Below, one piece after another: positions 44,953 to 54,885 of a DNA stretch of 64,000 bases. The translations under genes and the position numbers were made by a program. Under the pieces are notes generated by a model. It did no database searches and was not told where the DNA came from. It worked only from the letters and a program-made list of their open reading frames with translations. The stretch's first letter is position 1. Each line of letters opens with the position of its first letter. Source of the stretch: Kribbella sp. ALI-6-A (GTDB lineage Bacteria > Actinomycetota > Actinomycetes > Propionibacteriales > Kribbellaceae); the NCBI RefSeq assembly GCF_001984195.1, contig NZ_MTQN01000007.1, positions 310,001 through 374,000 on the forward strand. Reading direction: 5' to 3'.

Positions 44953-44981
44953 GCGCGTACTGTATAAGAGACCGTACGCGC
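44953..44981. promoter_or_regulatory. Candidate TetR operator with two face-to-face leaderless promoters
   Basis: GCGCGTAC (44953-44960) and GTACGCGC (44974-44981) form a perfect 8-bp inverted repeat with a 13-bp spacer. Plus-strand TATAAC (44986-44991) ends six bases before the GTG at 44998, and minus-strand TATACA (complement of 44961-44966) ends eight bases before ATG 44952. Confidence 0.65.
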
Positions 44982-44997
44982 GTGCTATAACCGGTGC

Positions 44998-45666
44998 GTG
45001 CCGAAAATCGTCGATCACGCGCAGCGCCGCGAAGAGCTGGCCCGCGTGGTGTGGGACGTCATCAGCCGCGACGGCATCGAGGGTGTGACGGTGCGCAAGG
45101 TCGCGGACGAGGCCGGCGTCTCGGTAGGCGGGCTGCGACATTACTTCGACAGCCAGCGGGGTCTGCTTCTGTTCGCGGCGAAGGCGATGGCCGACAAAGT
45201 CGCTGCCCGCATCACCGCACATCTCGACGGCGACATACCCGGCCGCGACCGGGCCCGGCTGATGCTCGAGGAACTTCTGCCGTTGGACGCCGACCGGCGG
45301 GTGGACGTCGACGTATGGCTGGCCTGCATGATGCGCTCGCGCTACGACGACGCACTCGCCGAACTGCAGGCATCGGGATTTCCTGGCGAACGGCACATCT
45401 GCCGGCTGGCGGTCGCGTACGCCTGCGGTCAACCGGCTCCGGAACGCATCGGCGATCCGCTCGGGGATCCTCGTCTCGACCGGCAGTCCGCGCGTCTGCA
45501 CACGTTCGTCGACGGACTCACCTTGCACGCGGCGATGTACCCGCGAGAATTCCCGGCCGAGGAGATCCGGCGACTCCTGGACGAGGAACTCACCGCCCTC
45601 CTTCCCGACCCACGGGAAGACCTCGGCCCGCCCGACAGCACCGGCAATCAGCGTTCTCACCAGTGA
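44998..45666 (+). CDS. TetR-family transcriptional regulator
   Basis: 222 aa from GTG 44998. The HTH (IEGVTVRKVADEAGVSVGGL followed by RHYFDSQRGLLLFAAKAMAD) is typical of TetR, about residues 25-60, and the C-terminal part has the TetR_C_6-like stretch ADRRVDVDVWLACMMRSRYD. The BetI-like C-terminus suggests a small ligand. It is divergent from the CPBP protease gene and separated by a palindromic operator and promoter pair, so it probably represses both. The GTG sits where a leaderless transcript would begin, and there is no Shine-Dalgarno. Confidence 0.9.
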   Translation: MPKIVDHAQRREELARVVWDVISRDGIEGVTVRKVADEAGVSVGGLRHYFDSQRGLLLFAAKAMADKVAARITAHLDGDIPGRDRARLMLEELLPLDADRRVDVDVWLACMMRSRYDDALAELQASGFPGERHICRLAVAYACGQPAPERIGDPLGDPRLDRQSARLHTFVDGLTLHAAMYPREFPAEEIRRLLDEELTALLPDPREDLGPPDSTGNQRSHQ

Positions 45667-45711
45667 GAAACTCCTTCGCGAAGGCCGCCGTTTGGATGAT
45701 GTGGTGGCACG

Positions 45712-46665
45712 GTGACGTACCACGATGAGGCGATGGCGGTCCGGCCGTTGACGCTGGCTTGGGTGAACCGGCACCTGGCGGTTGGCGAACGGATCGTCGG
45801 GACTGAAGTGCTGCATGGCGGCATCACGGCCGAGATGCGGAGGCTGACCCTCGGCGCGCGGGACGGGAGCACCCGTCAGCTGGTACTGCGGAGCTTCGTC
45901 GACGTGGAGTGGGCCGAGGATTGGCTGAGCAGGGAGGCCGGTGCGCTGAGCCTGCTCGCGGGGACCGGCGTACCGGCTCCTGGGTTGGTCGCGGTTGATG
46001 CGACCGGGGTGCATTGTGAGTATCCGTCGCTGCTGATGACGCATCTGGCGGGCCGGACGGTTCTCGGGGACGAGGGGTTGGAGGCACGCGTCCCTGCGCT
46101 GGCTCGTCAGCTCGTGGCGATCCACGCGGTGCGGCCTGTTGAGCGGCCTCGCGAATATGTTGCCTTGACGACTGCTGACACGGTCGTGGTGCCGCGGGGT
46201 GCGGACACGGCGGTCTGGGGTGCGGCGATTGATGTGATCCGGACGCCGGCGCCGGCGTACGAGGGGCGGTTCCTGCATCGGGATTTCCAGCCTGGCAACG
46301 TGTTGTTCGACGTGTCCTCTTCAGGGTCGGCAGGTGTGCGTATCACCGGGGTTGTCGACTGGGCGGCGGCGTCCTGGGGTCCGGCGGATCTTGATGTGGC
46401 GCACTGCGCCGTTAGTCTTGCGCTGCTGCACGGGCCGAGGTGGGGTCTGCGGTTTGCTGCGGCGTACGAGGAGGCCGGCGGGGTTCTGGCCGCGGCGAAG
46501 AGCGAGCGGCTGTATTGGCAGGTGCGGGATGCGCTGGCGTCCTCGGAAGAAGTTCAGGTGGTGTCGCAGCCATGGCGTGAGGCAGGGAGGACGGAGCTGA
46601 CGACGCGGGTGGTGGAGGAGCGGCTGGATGCCTATGTCGCCGCGCTGATGGACACGCTGGGTTGA
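45712..46665 (+). CDS. APH-fold phosphotransferase
   Basis: 317 aa from GTG 45712; ATG 45733 is an alternative start (MAVRPLTLAWVNRHL). The kinase loop is FLHRDFQPGNVLFDVS near residue 186 and the metal site GVVDWAAASWGPADLDVAH near 210. The N-lobe has VLHGGITAEMRRLTL. The substrate is unknown; the fold covers antibiotic and metabolite kinases. It follows the TetR gene by 45 bp on the same strand, so it may be co-transcribed, and converges on smpB. Confidence 0.86.
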   Translation: MTYHDEAMAVRPLTLAWVNRHLAVGERIVGTEVLHGGITAEMRRLTLGARDGSTRQLVLRSFVDVEWAEDWLSREAGALSLLAGTGVPAPGLVAVDATGVHCEYPSLLMTHLAGRTVLGDEGLEARVPALARQLVAIHAVRPVERPREYVALTTADTVVVPRGADTAVWGAAIDVIRTPAPAYEGRFLHRDFQPGNVLFDVSSSGSAGVRITGVVDWAAASWGPADLDVAHCAVSLALLHGPRWGLRFAAAYEEAGGVLAAAKSERLYWQVRDALASSEEVQVVSQPWREAGRTELTTRVVEERLDAYVAALMDTLG

Positions 46666-46780
46666 GATCCAGGGGTTGACCGCCGGGCGTGGAGGACTCC
46701 CCGCGGACCGGCCGCAGGATCCGACGATGAGCTGGATGCGGCACTCCGACGAGTACGCCGACCAGCGGTGACGCCGGGGA

Positions 46781-47260
46781 TCAGTCCGAGCGACCCTTCA
46801 GCCGGCGGCTGACCGCGCGTTCGGCTTCCCGGGTCGCCTCGCGCTCGGCGAGCGTCTGCCGCTTGTCCCAGGTCTTCTTGCCGCGGGCCAGCGCGATCTC
46901 GACCTTCGCGCGACCGTCCTTGAAGTAGAGCAGCACCGGGACGATCGTCAGCCCGCTCTCGTTGACCTTGCGCTCGATCTTGTCGATCTGGGCCCGGTGC
47001 AGCAGCAACTTCCGCTTGCGGCGTGAGCCGTCGTTGAACCAGCGGGCCTGCGTGTACTGCGGAATGTGCACGCCGTGCAACCAGATCTCCCGGTCCTCGA
47101 CAGAACCGAAGCCACCGACCAGGGACGCCCGGCCGGCACGGAGTGCCTTCACCTCCGGCCCCTGCAGCACGATCCCCGCCTCCCAGGACTCGCCCAGGTG
47201 GTAGTCGTGGGCAGCCTTGCGGTTGCGCGCGATCACGGGGTCGGTCTGGGGCTTCTTCAC
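46781..47260 (-). CDS. smpB: SsrA-binding protein
   Basis: 159 aa from GTG 47260; the frame is open to 47335, but the SmpB-like sequence begins at [19 protein letters not shown]. The OB fold continues ([20 protein letters not shown], then [20 protein letters not shown]) and the basic tail is complete ([20 protein letters not shown], then [10 protein letters not shown]). SmpB delivers tmRNA to stalled ribosomes for trans-translation. The usual actinobacterial ftsE/ftsX neighbours are absent upstream and I see no tmRNA in the 115 bp downstream, so ssrA must be elsewhere. It ends in a short gap to a convergent APH-fold gene. Confidence 0.95.
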   Translation of the reverse strand: MKKPQTDPVIARNRKAAHDYHLGESWEAGIVLQGPEVKALRAGRASLVGGFGSVEDREIWLHGVHIPQYTQARWFNDGSRRKRKLLLHRAQIDKIERKVNESGLTIVPVLLYFKDGRAKVEIALARGKKTWDKRQTLAEREATREAERAVSRRLKGRSD

Positions 47261-47465
47261 GGGGCAATTCTGCCTCGGCAGTCCGCCCTGGGAGCCGATC
47301 GGGGCCGAATTCGCCGTCCTGGCCGAGCACCGCATTGCTCTCTGCGGCGAGACCGAGTGATGTCCGAGGACCTCCCGCCCTCTCCCCGCTGAATCCAGTT
47401 CGCGGACTTCTTGCGCGGTTCCGGCCGCCGCCCGCGTCGCGGCCGAGGCTGGGTGGACTCCGCCG

Positions 47466-47768
47466 TCAGCGCACGATCGGGGTCTTCACGCTGGGCGAAG
47501 TACTGAACGGCTTGTGGCCGCGCAGCCGAGCGGTTGCGGCAAATGCGGCTCCGGTCACGGCGATCCCGCCGACGGTCCCTGCGCCGATCTGCACCAGGTC
47601 AAGATCGCCGTCCTGGTGTTGGGGCGAGGGCACCGGTCCTGCGGAGACCTTCCCGCCGGACTCGTGTTTGTTGATGGCGCTGGCCGGCGAGCTGAGGGTC
47701 AGCGGGAGGCCGGCGATGCCGATGGTTGCGGCGATGGCGGCGATTCTGGTGATGGTTCTGGTGGTCAT
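47466..47768 (-). CDS. Small secreted or membrane-anchored protein, 100 aa
   Basis: A signal peptide ([20 protein letters not shown], cleavage after SSPASA) is followed by a short polar region ([14 protein letters not shown]), one hydrophobic stretch ([20 protein letters not shown]) and a basic tail ([12 protein letters not shown]). It is probably anchored by that C-terminal helix in the cell envelope. The family is not recognised; actinobacterial genomes carry many such small proteins. ATG 47768 with GGAG upstream (AAGGAGTGACATCC). Confidence 0.78.
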   Translation of the reverse strand: MTTRTITRIAAIAATIGIAGLPLTLSSPASAINKHESGGKVSAGPVPSPQHQDGDLDLVQIGAGTVGGIAVTGAAFAATARLRGHKPFSTSPSVKTPIVR

Positions 47769-47986
47769 TGGATGTCACTCCTTCGTGGGTTGGACCTGCC
47801 AATGACTGTCCGGGACGAGGAGTGCCGTCGGCATCGGGTATTCGCGCTCGAAGAGGCCGCCGTTCGCCTTATGTCACTGCGGCTGTGCCTTAGGTGCGGT
47901 GAGGATGCCGACGCCCGTTCGCCGGGCCTGGCAATTGCGGCGTAGTCGCACTATGACCGCACTCGATCGGGGCGCATGATGGGGGC

Positions 47987-50778
47987 ATGGCCGGCTTGGT
48001 GGTCGGACGCGAGGCCGAGGCTGCGGTATTGCGAGGATCGATCGCGGATCTGCCGGAGCACTCGGCGGCCGCGGTGGTTCGGGGTGAGGCGGGCATTGGG
48101 AAGACGGTGCTCGTCCAGTCAGTTCTCGACGAATACTCCGGCAGCGGCGTGCGGATCTTTCGCGGCGCCTGCGCGCCGATGTCCGGTGCGACCGCCTACA
48201 GCGGCCTCGGCACCACGGTGACTGCTGCGCTGAGCCAACCTGCGGCATCCGGCCAGTTCCCGTCGGCAGCCGCGGCCCGAGCCTGGTCGATGCAGACCCT
48301 CACGGGCGTGCTCGACAGCGACTCGGCGCAAGGCACGATCCTGCTGGTCGAGGACATTCACTGGGCGGATTGGTCCACGCTCGATTTCCTCGCCCATGTG
48401 ACCCGTAACCTGCCCGACCGGCGGCTGCTGGTCCTGCTGACGTGGCGGGACGAGGCGGCTCATCCCGACCGCCTGACCTGGCTGGCGGAACTGCTGCGCT
48501 GTCCGGCCGTGATCGACTTGCCGCTGCGCCGACTGACAACTCGGGAGACGTCGGAGCAGGTGAGCGGTCTTCGACCCGGCTGTACGGCGGACATGGTCGC
48601 TGCCATCCACCAACGCAGCGCGGGCAATCCCTATCTCAACGCCGAACTGGCCCGCGGCGACTTGACGGTGCCGGCTTCGTTGCGTCAACTGTTGCTCGCG
48701 CGTCTGCAAGTACTCTCGCCGCCGGCTCGGGTGATTGTCGCGGCCACCGGAACGCTGGCTCGCGCTCTCGACGACGATGACCTGCTGGCGGTGGTGAGCG
48801 GTGCCGCCGACGCCGTACGAGAGGCCTGTGATTCCGGTCTGGTGATCCGCGACCCGGCGGTCGGCTGCGCCGCGCGGCACCCGGTGATCGCCGAGGTCGC
48901 CTACGACCAGCTGCTGTCTCCGGAACGCCGCGACCTGCACGCACGACTCGCACAGCATTTGGCCGGCCGTGTTCGCAGCGATGCCTCCGCATCGGTGATC
49001 GCCGAGGTCGCTGAGCAGTACCATCGTGCCGGCGAGCGAGATGCGGCGTTCGGTTGGGCTTTGAAGGCCGCTCGTGCCGCCGAGAAGGAGTGCGCGTTCG
49101 CGGAGGCCGGCCACTGGTTCTCCGTGGCTTCGTCGCTCTGGAGTCCCTCGGACTTGGCCGATGACCTGGCGACGCATCGCCTAGTGCTCGCCGAGCGGGC
49201 GGCCTCGCTGCTGGGCGGCGCCGGCCGGCACGCCGAGGCTCTCGCCTTGCTCGAGGCCACGGTGGACGAGACCGGCGCCGAGTTGGGCTTGCTTGAGGCC
49301 TTGCTGATGCGGGGGAGATTGCGTGCGCTGACCGATGACCTCGCCGGCGCGCTGGCGGACCTCGAGCGAGCTCAGCGTCTGGTGCCGGCCGGCGACGACC
49401 GAGCGCTCGGACAGGTCTGCATCGCGCACGCGGTGGCGGTGAATGCTTACGGCCGCCAGACCGAGGTCACTGAGGCCGCCCGGCTGGCGTTGGAGTACGC
49501 GACCCGAGCGGGTGACATCCGGACGATTGGACAGGCCCGGGCGACGCTGAGCTGGGTCGCCGTGAGCGAGGGCCGGTTCGACGACGCAGTCGACGAGGCG
49601 CAGGCCGCGCTGACGATCGCTCGCGACCTCGCCGAGCCGGAAGATCTGGCCATGGCAGCAATGCAGCTGACTTACGCGTACGGCGTGCACGGCGATACCG
49701 ACAACGTCCTGGCGGTCGCCGAGATGATCCAGCCCGAGCTCCGGAGCCTGATGGTCAACGAGCATTGGGTCGAGGGCGTCATCGAAAACAATGCCGTGTG
49801 CGAGCTCCGTCTCGCCGGCCGGTGGGATGAGGCGCTGCACAGGGACGACAGAGGCCGGTTGCCCTCCGGACCGGCGTCAAGAACGCCGAGCTCGCGCTGA
49901 TCCACATGGAGCGTGGGAACCTGCCGAAGGCCGTCGAACTGATGCAGGGGCAAGAGCAGTACGCGGTCGACGACCAGCCCATGATGAAGCGCGACTATGC
50001 AACCATCGCTGCCGAGCTGCGTCTGCTGCAGCAGCGTCCTCACGAGGCCCTGGCCCTTGCACTGGACGCCGCCGAACTCAGCCACGACACCGACGACGAA
50101 TTGGTGTCGGGAGGGCTGCTACGGATCGGCCTCGAAGCGGCGGTCGCGTCGCAGTCACCCGAAGGCTTCGATCGACTCGTGACACTGCTTCCGCGCGCCG
50201 TGTTCGGGGTCGAGGCCGCAGCGCTGGCCGCGATCGTCGACGGAGAACGGTCCCGGATCCGCGGCACTCCCGACCCGATTCCGTGGCTCACCGCCGCCCA
50301 GGAGTGGGTGTCACTCGGCCGGCCGTACTGGGAGGCGCAAGCACGACTGCGGGCAGCCGAGGCGCTGCTGATTGACCGCGGGCACCCTGGCAGCCGAGGC
50401 AGGGCGACCGGCGAACTCCAAGCGGCGCGACGGATCGCCGAGCAACTCGGCGCGGTACCGCTGCTCGGCCAGATTCTGAAGCTGGCGAAGATTGCCCGGA
50501 TTCATCTCGACGACTCCGCGACCGAGCACCGCGCGGACACCACCAGCACGCACCCATCGTTGACCGAACGTGAACGTCAGGTGCTGACGCTGGTCGCGGC
50601 CGGGCGGACGAATCGCGAAATCGGCGCGATGCTCTACATGAGCCCGAAGACTGCCAGCGTTCACGTCACCCACATCTTCGAGAAGCTCGGCGTGCGGACC
50701 CGCGTCCAGCTCGCCGCCGAAGCGATCCGGCTCGGACTTCTGGACAACCGCGCAGCACCGCCTGACGACGGCGGGTGA
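47987..50778 (+). pseudogene. LuxR-family (LAL) ATPase regulator, frameshifted into two parts
   Basis: The first part (47987 to about 49860) carries a P-loop domain: VGREAEAAVLRGSIADLPEH, Walker A GEAGIGKTVLVQ near residue 35, an ILLVEDIHWADWSTLDFLAH Walker B-like stretch, and then TPR-like helices. The second part continues from about 49855 as VALRTGVKNAELALIHMERG and ends with a LuxR HTH (LTERERQVLTLVAAGRTNRE, then MLYMSPKTASVHVTHIFEKL) at 50778. A single one-base deletion near 49850 would join them, giving a ~930-aa MalT/LAL regulator. As written, the first part lacks the DNA-binding domain. A downstream ATG (49906) may still yield the 290-aa HTH part. A sequencing error cannot be excluded. 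Confidence 0.78.
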
Positions 50779-50958
50779 GCGTTCTGTGGTTGCGCGCATT
50801 CAGCGTCGGTGAAGCTGTCCTGCTCGAGTTTGATTGATCAGCGACCTGACCTTGCCGATACTCGCCCGATCAGCACGGGGAGAGGGATACGCAGTAGAAA
50901 GGCGTTCGCCTGGAAATGCGAGGGGATCTCAGCGAAGTCATGAGTATCGTGCGGGTCT

Positions 50959-51432
50959 ATGAGCATCAGCGTGCGGTCCTACGAATCCGGCGATGCCGAG
51001 GCGACCTGGGAGGCGTACTTCCGGGCGATTCGTGACACCGCGTCGAAGGACTACTCGGCGGAGCAGATCGCCGCGTGGGCGCCGGAGTCGGTGGATCTGG
51101 CGGAGTGGAACGAACGCCGTTCGGCTGCTCATACCTTCGTCGCGGTCGTCGGCGGGCGGGTCGTGGGGTTCAGTGACGTCACCGGCGACGGACTGCTCGA
51201 CATGCTCTTCGTGCATCCGGACGCCGGCGGCCGGGGTGTCGCGCGGGCGCTCGTCGAGGCGGTTGTCGCCAAGGCTCGCGAGCTGGGGCTGTCCGAGCTT
51301 CGCACTCACGCGAGCCGAACGGCCCGGCCCGCGTTCGAGCGGTTCGGCTTCGAGGTGGAGCGGGCGAACGACCAGAACCGGATCCGGGGGCAGAACGTGC
51401 CGAACTACGACATGCGGTTGACGGTCGGCTAG
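50959..51432 (+). CDS. GNAT-family N-acetyltransferase
   Basis: 157 aa from ATG 50959. The GNAT core is clear: a beta strand (GRVVGFSDVTGDGLLDMLFV), the acetyl-CoA loop HPDAGGRGVARALVEAVVAK near residue 91 (R/Q-x-x-G-x-G/A motif), and the C-terminal strands with THASRTARPAFERFGFEVER. It transfers an acetyl group to an unknown amine. It is alone, with 180 bp upstream and no recognised promoter. Confidence 0.88.
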   Translation: MSISVRSYESGDAEATWEAYFRAIRDTASKDYSAEQIAAWAPESVDLAEWNERRSAAHTFVAVVGGRVVGFSDVTGDGLLDMLFVHPDAGGRGVARALVEAVVAKARELGLSELRTHASRTARPAFERFGFEVERANDQNRIRGQNVPNYDMRLTVG

Positions 51433-51688
51433 ATCCGCGCGGCAGGCTCGGGCTGGCGTGGTGTTGCCGGGGCATTGATCGGGTACCACGCTGGGGGCGT
51501 GGTCAATCCTTGCCGGAGGCCCCAATCAGCCGCACGGCCTGACCCGGTCCTGCGCGCGAGGAGAGATCGTCAGCGCGCTGACCATCTCTCTCGACACGTT
51601 CGAGTACAGCTACTACGTAAGCCCGCCGCTGCGGGTGACCAGGTGCTGAGCTCGACCCGTTGACCGGCGGCTGTGTCCCGCGGGTGGG

Positions 51689-52237
51689 TCAGCCCAGGGC
51701 GCGGCGGAGGATGCCCTTGTGGACCTCGCTGGCTCGTTGTTGTTCGCCGGCGAAGGCGCTGACGACGACCAGGGCGCCGGTGACGGCGGGGACCGCCCAC
51801 TGGAGGACTGCCAGTCGGCGCTGGGCTGAGGCGACGTCGGGTGGGGTGGTGGCGGCGGGTTCGGTGCCTGATTCTGCCGGTACGTCGGTTTGCGCGGAGA
51901 CCTTCTTGCCGAGGGCTCGGCTGTAGGCGGTTGCGGCGAGCGAGATCGCGGTCAGGGCGGTTTTCAGCATCACCATCGAGCCGACGCCGCGTTGGCCTTT
52001 GATGCGCGGGGCGTTGTCCGCGAGCTGGACCACGGAGCCGATCAGGTGGGAGCCGATGGCGGCGGCGTTGACCGGTGTCCAGCGGTCCCATCCGACGTTG
52101 GCGACGGCGCCGGTCTTGTTGGGGCTGCCGGCCTGGGCCGCGGCGGCGTTCAGGGCGACCGCGTTCGCGAGCGTGCCGCCGAACCAGGCGGCGAGGCCGA
52201 CGTCGTGCATCGAGCGAGCGAGAGTGTTGCGGGCCAT
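51689..52237 (-). CDS. Actinobacterial membrane protein of unknown function
   Basis: 182 aa from ATG 52237, with AAGGAG six bases upstream. It starts ARNTLARSMHDVGLAAWFGG and contains NAVALNAAAAQAGSPNKTGA, then a polar region and a C-terminal hydrophobic helix (LAVLQWAVPAVTGALVVVSA). The N-terminal WFGG segment and two further hydrophobic stretches suggest up to four membrane helices. Proteins like it are widespread in actinobacteria; no function is assigned that I know. The 303-bp gap upstream towards the MFS gene (52238-52540) shows no other feature. Confidence 0.8.
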   Translation of the reverse strand: MARNTLARSMHDVGLAAWFGGTLANAVALNAAAAQAGSPNKTGAVANVGWDRWTPVNAAAIGSHLIGSVVQLADNAPRIKGQRGVGSMVMLKTALTAISLAATAYSRALGKKVSAQTDVPAESGTEPAATTPPDVASAQRRLAVLQWAVPAVTGALVVVSAFAGEQQRASEVHKGILRRALG

Positions 52238-52540
52238 CGGAGTCTCCTTCGTCGGGATGATTCCGGCGGCGGTACCCACGGATGGGTGCGGGTAACCGAG
52301 ATGGGGGCACGGTGTCCTGAGAGCGGAGTCGCGGTCAGCGGCTGCGACCACGGCCGTGGCCTGCAGTGTCTCGACTCCGAGGTCGCCGTCGGAATCGGTG
52401 TGATCACCTGCTGTAGGCGGGCTCTTCGGACCAACCGTTCTCGTCGAGTGACGTCGACGGCGTTCCGCTGGCGGCGAAAACGGTTCGCTGGGGGTGAACC
52501 GGGCTGGTGGCCTGCGGCGGTCGGCCGCGAGGGTTCGGGG

Positions 52541-53755
52541 ATGCGATGGCGCGTGGTGAGCAGCAATCCGGAGTTCCGCAAGTTGTGGATCGGGCAAGGG
52601 GTTTCGGCGGCGGGGACGGCCGTGACGGGCATGGCGTTGCCGTTGGTGGCGGTGGTGGGGTTGGGGGCCTCGGCGGCGGAGATGGGAGTGCTCGCGGCGC
52701 TTGCCGTCGTACCGCATCTGGTGTTGGGGCTGCCGGCCGGAGTGTGGGTGGATCGGGGGAGTCGGCGACGGTTCATGGTGGTCGCCGACGTGGGGCGGGC
52801 GGGGTTGCTGGCAGCGATTCCGTTGCTGGCGGCAACTGGTGAGCTGCGGATGCCGCATCTGTACGTCGTGGCGGTGCTGACCGGCGCGTTGACAGTGGTC
52901 TCCGACACGGCCTCGCTGGCCTTGCTGCCGGCGCTGGTGCGGCGCGAGGAACTGGTGGAGGCCAACAGCGCTTCGATGTTGAGTCAGACGCTGGCGTCGA
53001 CGGCTGGGCCTGCGGGAGCGGGGTTGTTGATCCAGCTCCTCAGCGCGCCGGTGGCGGTCGCGGTGGACGCGGTGTCGTACGTCGGGTCGGCGGTGGCTTC
53101 GTTCCTGATCAAGGAGCCGCCGCGGGAGACACCCCAAACATCGTGGCCCAGGCTCGACCTGACGACAGGGCTGAAGGAGCTGTTCAGAGATCCGGTGCTG
53201 GCCGGGCTCACACGCTCGGCGACCGTGGCGGCTGTAGCCGGCGCGATGCAGGGGCCGCTGGTAGTGCTCTACCTCGTGCGCGAACTGCACTGGTCACCGC
53301 TCCTGGTGGGCGTCGCGATCACCACCCTCGGCGCCTCCTCCGTATTCGGCACGCTCATCGCACCGGCGTACAGCAACAAACTCGGGATCGGACCGGCGTA
53401 CCTGATCGGCCAACTGATCGCCTCGTGCGCCGGCTTCGCGTTGGCCTTGGCGTGGTGGCCGTTGGTCTTCATCGGGCAAGTGATGACCGGACTCGGCATG
53501 CCCCTGTACGGCGTACCGCAGCGCGCGCTCCGGCAGGCGCTGGTGCCCGACCACCTGCTCGGCCGTACGACGGCCGCCTGGCGCACCTTGGTGATCGGCG
53601 GCCAGACCGTCGGCGCTCTAGCCGGTGGACTCGTCGGCACGCTGCTGGACCTCCGAGCCGCACTGGTGCTCAGCAGTCTCGGAATGCTGGCCGGGCTGAT
53701 GCTGGCCCTCCTGTCACCAGTGAAGACTCTTCGTCAGCTGCCGAGCACCGGGTAG
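52541..53755 (+). CDS. MFS transporter
   Basis: 404 aa from ATG 52541; the frame is open well upstream, but the transporter sequence starts at RWRVVSSNPEFRKLWIGQGV. It has about 12 membrane helices. The opening and the loop GVWVDRGSRRR match the actinobacterial MFS_3-type drug exporters, and GLGMPLYGVPQRALRQAL lies near residue 320. It resembles the MFS at 13246-14520 in layout. No regulator is adjacent. It is divergent from the membrane-protein gene and 140 bp upstream of an ABC exporter operon on the same strand. Confidence 0.88.
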   Translation: MRWRVVSSNPEFRKLWIGQGVSAAGTAVTGMALPLVAVVGLGASAAEMGVLAALAVVPHLVLGLPAGVWVDRGSRRRFMVVADVGRAGLLAAIPLLAATGELRMPHLYVVAVLTGALTVVSDTASLALLPALVRREELVEANSASMLSQTLASTAGPAGAGLLIQLLSAPVAVAVDAVSYVGSAVASFLIKEPPRETPQTSWPRLDLTTGLKELFRDPVLAGLTRSATVAAVAGAMQGPLVVLYLVRELHWSPLLVGVAITTLGASSVFGTLIAPAYSNKLGIGPAYLIGQLIASCAGFALALAWWPLVFIGQVMTGLGMPLYGVPQRALRQALVPDHLLGRTTAAWRTLVIGGQTVGALAGGLVGTLLDLRAALVLSSLGMLAGLMLALLSPVKTLRQLPSTG

Positions 53756-53895
53756 CGCAGGATGCAGACACCGCCGACCGCTTTCAGCACTCCAGGAGAA
53801 CCTTCGACGGACGCTGGAGGGTGCCAACGCTGAAGAAGCTCAGCGCCTCAGCGGCCAAGTCTCAAATCTTGCATCACAGTTCTAGGTTGAGATTC

Positions 53896-54885
53896 ATGAC
53901 AGCTGGAGCACCTCCCGTCCGTGTCGACGGCCTGACGATGACGTTCCGGGCACCGGTTCGCGAGGCCGGATTGCGGGCCGCTCTGCGCTCGGTGGCGCGG
54001 CGGGAGTACCGGACGGTCGAGGCGGTCACCGGCCTCTCGTTCGAGCTCGCGGCCGGTGAGGTGGTCGGGTTCATCGGGCCCAACGGCGCCGGCAAGACGA
54101 CCACGATGAAGATCCTGTCCGGCATCCTGCACCCGACCGCGGGCGAGGTCCAGGTGCTCGGCTTCGTCCCGTGGCACCGCAAGGCCGACTACCTGCGGCG
54201 GATCGCGCTGATTCGCGGCAGCCAGCCGATCGGCGGCCCGGCGGAGCTGACCGTGATGGACTCGATGCGGTACCAGCGCGTCCTGTACGCCGTACCGCGG
54301 GACGACCGGACGATCGACGAGCTGGTCGAGCTGCTCGACATCGGCGACCTCCTGCAACGGCAGGTCCGCGCGCTCAGCCTCGGCGAGCGGATGCGCGCCG
54401 GCCTCGCCCTGGCTCTGCTCTACCGCCCGAAGGTCCTGTTCCTCGACGAGCCGACGCTCGGTCTCGACGTCCTGGCCGCGGGGGCGCTGCGCCGGTTCGT
54501 CGCCGAGTACGCCGCCCGCACCGGCGCCACGATTCTGCTGACCAGCCACTACATGGCCGACGTCGAAACCCTCTGCAAGCGGGTGATCCTGATCGACAAG
54601 AGCCGCATCCGGTACGACGGCGGGCTCGACGCGCTGACCACCAGGCTCTCGCCGTACAAGTTGCTCAAGGTGTCGGTCGCCGATCCCACCGGGACGGAGT
54701 GGGAGCGGTTCGGCGAGGTCGAGCACAGCGAGGACGGCAAGGTCGTGCTGCGCGTCCGCCGGGACGAGGTGCCGGCCGTGACCGGCGCGCTGCTCGCGCA
54801 GGTGCCGGTCGTCGATCTCGCGGTCGAGGACCCGTCGCTGGACGTCGTGATGGACCGCTTCTACCGCGATGGAATCCCCTCATGA
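53896..54885 (+). CDS. ABC transporter ATP-binding protein
   Basis: 329 aa from ATG 53896; the frame is open upstream but that part is not transporter-like. Walker A GPNGAGKTTT is near residue 60, a signature ALSLGERMRAGLALAL near 160, Walker B LFLDEPTLGLD near 180 and an H-loop TSHYMAD near 215. The C-terminal extension suits the type of exporter that carries lipids, drugs or peptides. It is coupled by ATGA to the first permease and is the head of a three-gene operon. The cargo is unknown. Confidence 0.92.
   Translation: MTAGAPPVRVDGLTMTFRAPVREAGLRAALRSVARREYRTVEAVTGLSFELAAGEVVGFIGPNGAGKTTTMKILSGILHPTAGEVQVLGFVPWHRKADYLRRIALIRGSQPIGGPAELTVMDSMRYQRVLYAVPRDDRTIDELVELLDIGDLLQRQVRALSLGERMRAGLALALLYRPKVLFLDEPTLGLDVLAAGALRRFVAEYAARTGATILLTSHYMADVETLCKRVILIDKSRIRYDGGLDALTTRLSPYKLLKVSVADPTGTEWERFGEVEHSEDGKVVLRVRRDEVPAVTGALLAQVPVVDLAVEDPSLDVVMDRFYRDGIPS

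Noticed and set aside
46666-46780. tmRNA (ssrA) next to smpB
   Set aside because: The 115-bp gap is too short and shows no tRNA-like ends or tag reading frame.
51433-51688. A possible 55-residue C-terminal fragment ending in YYVSPPLRVTRC
   Set aside because: No start codon or recognised family, and upstream stops; could be chance.
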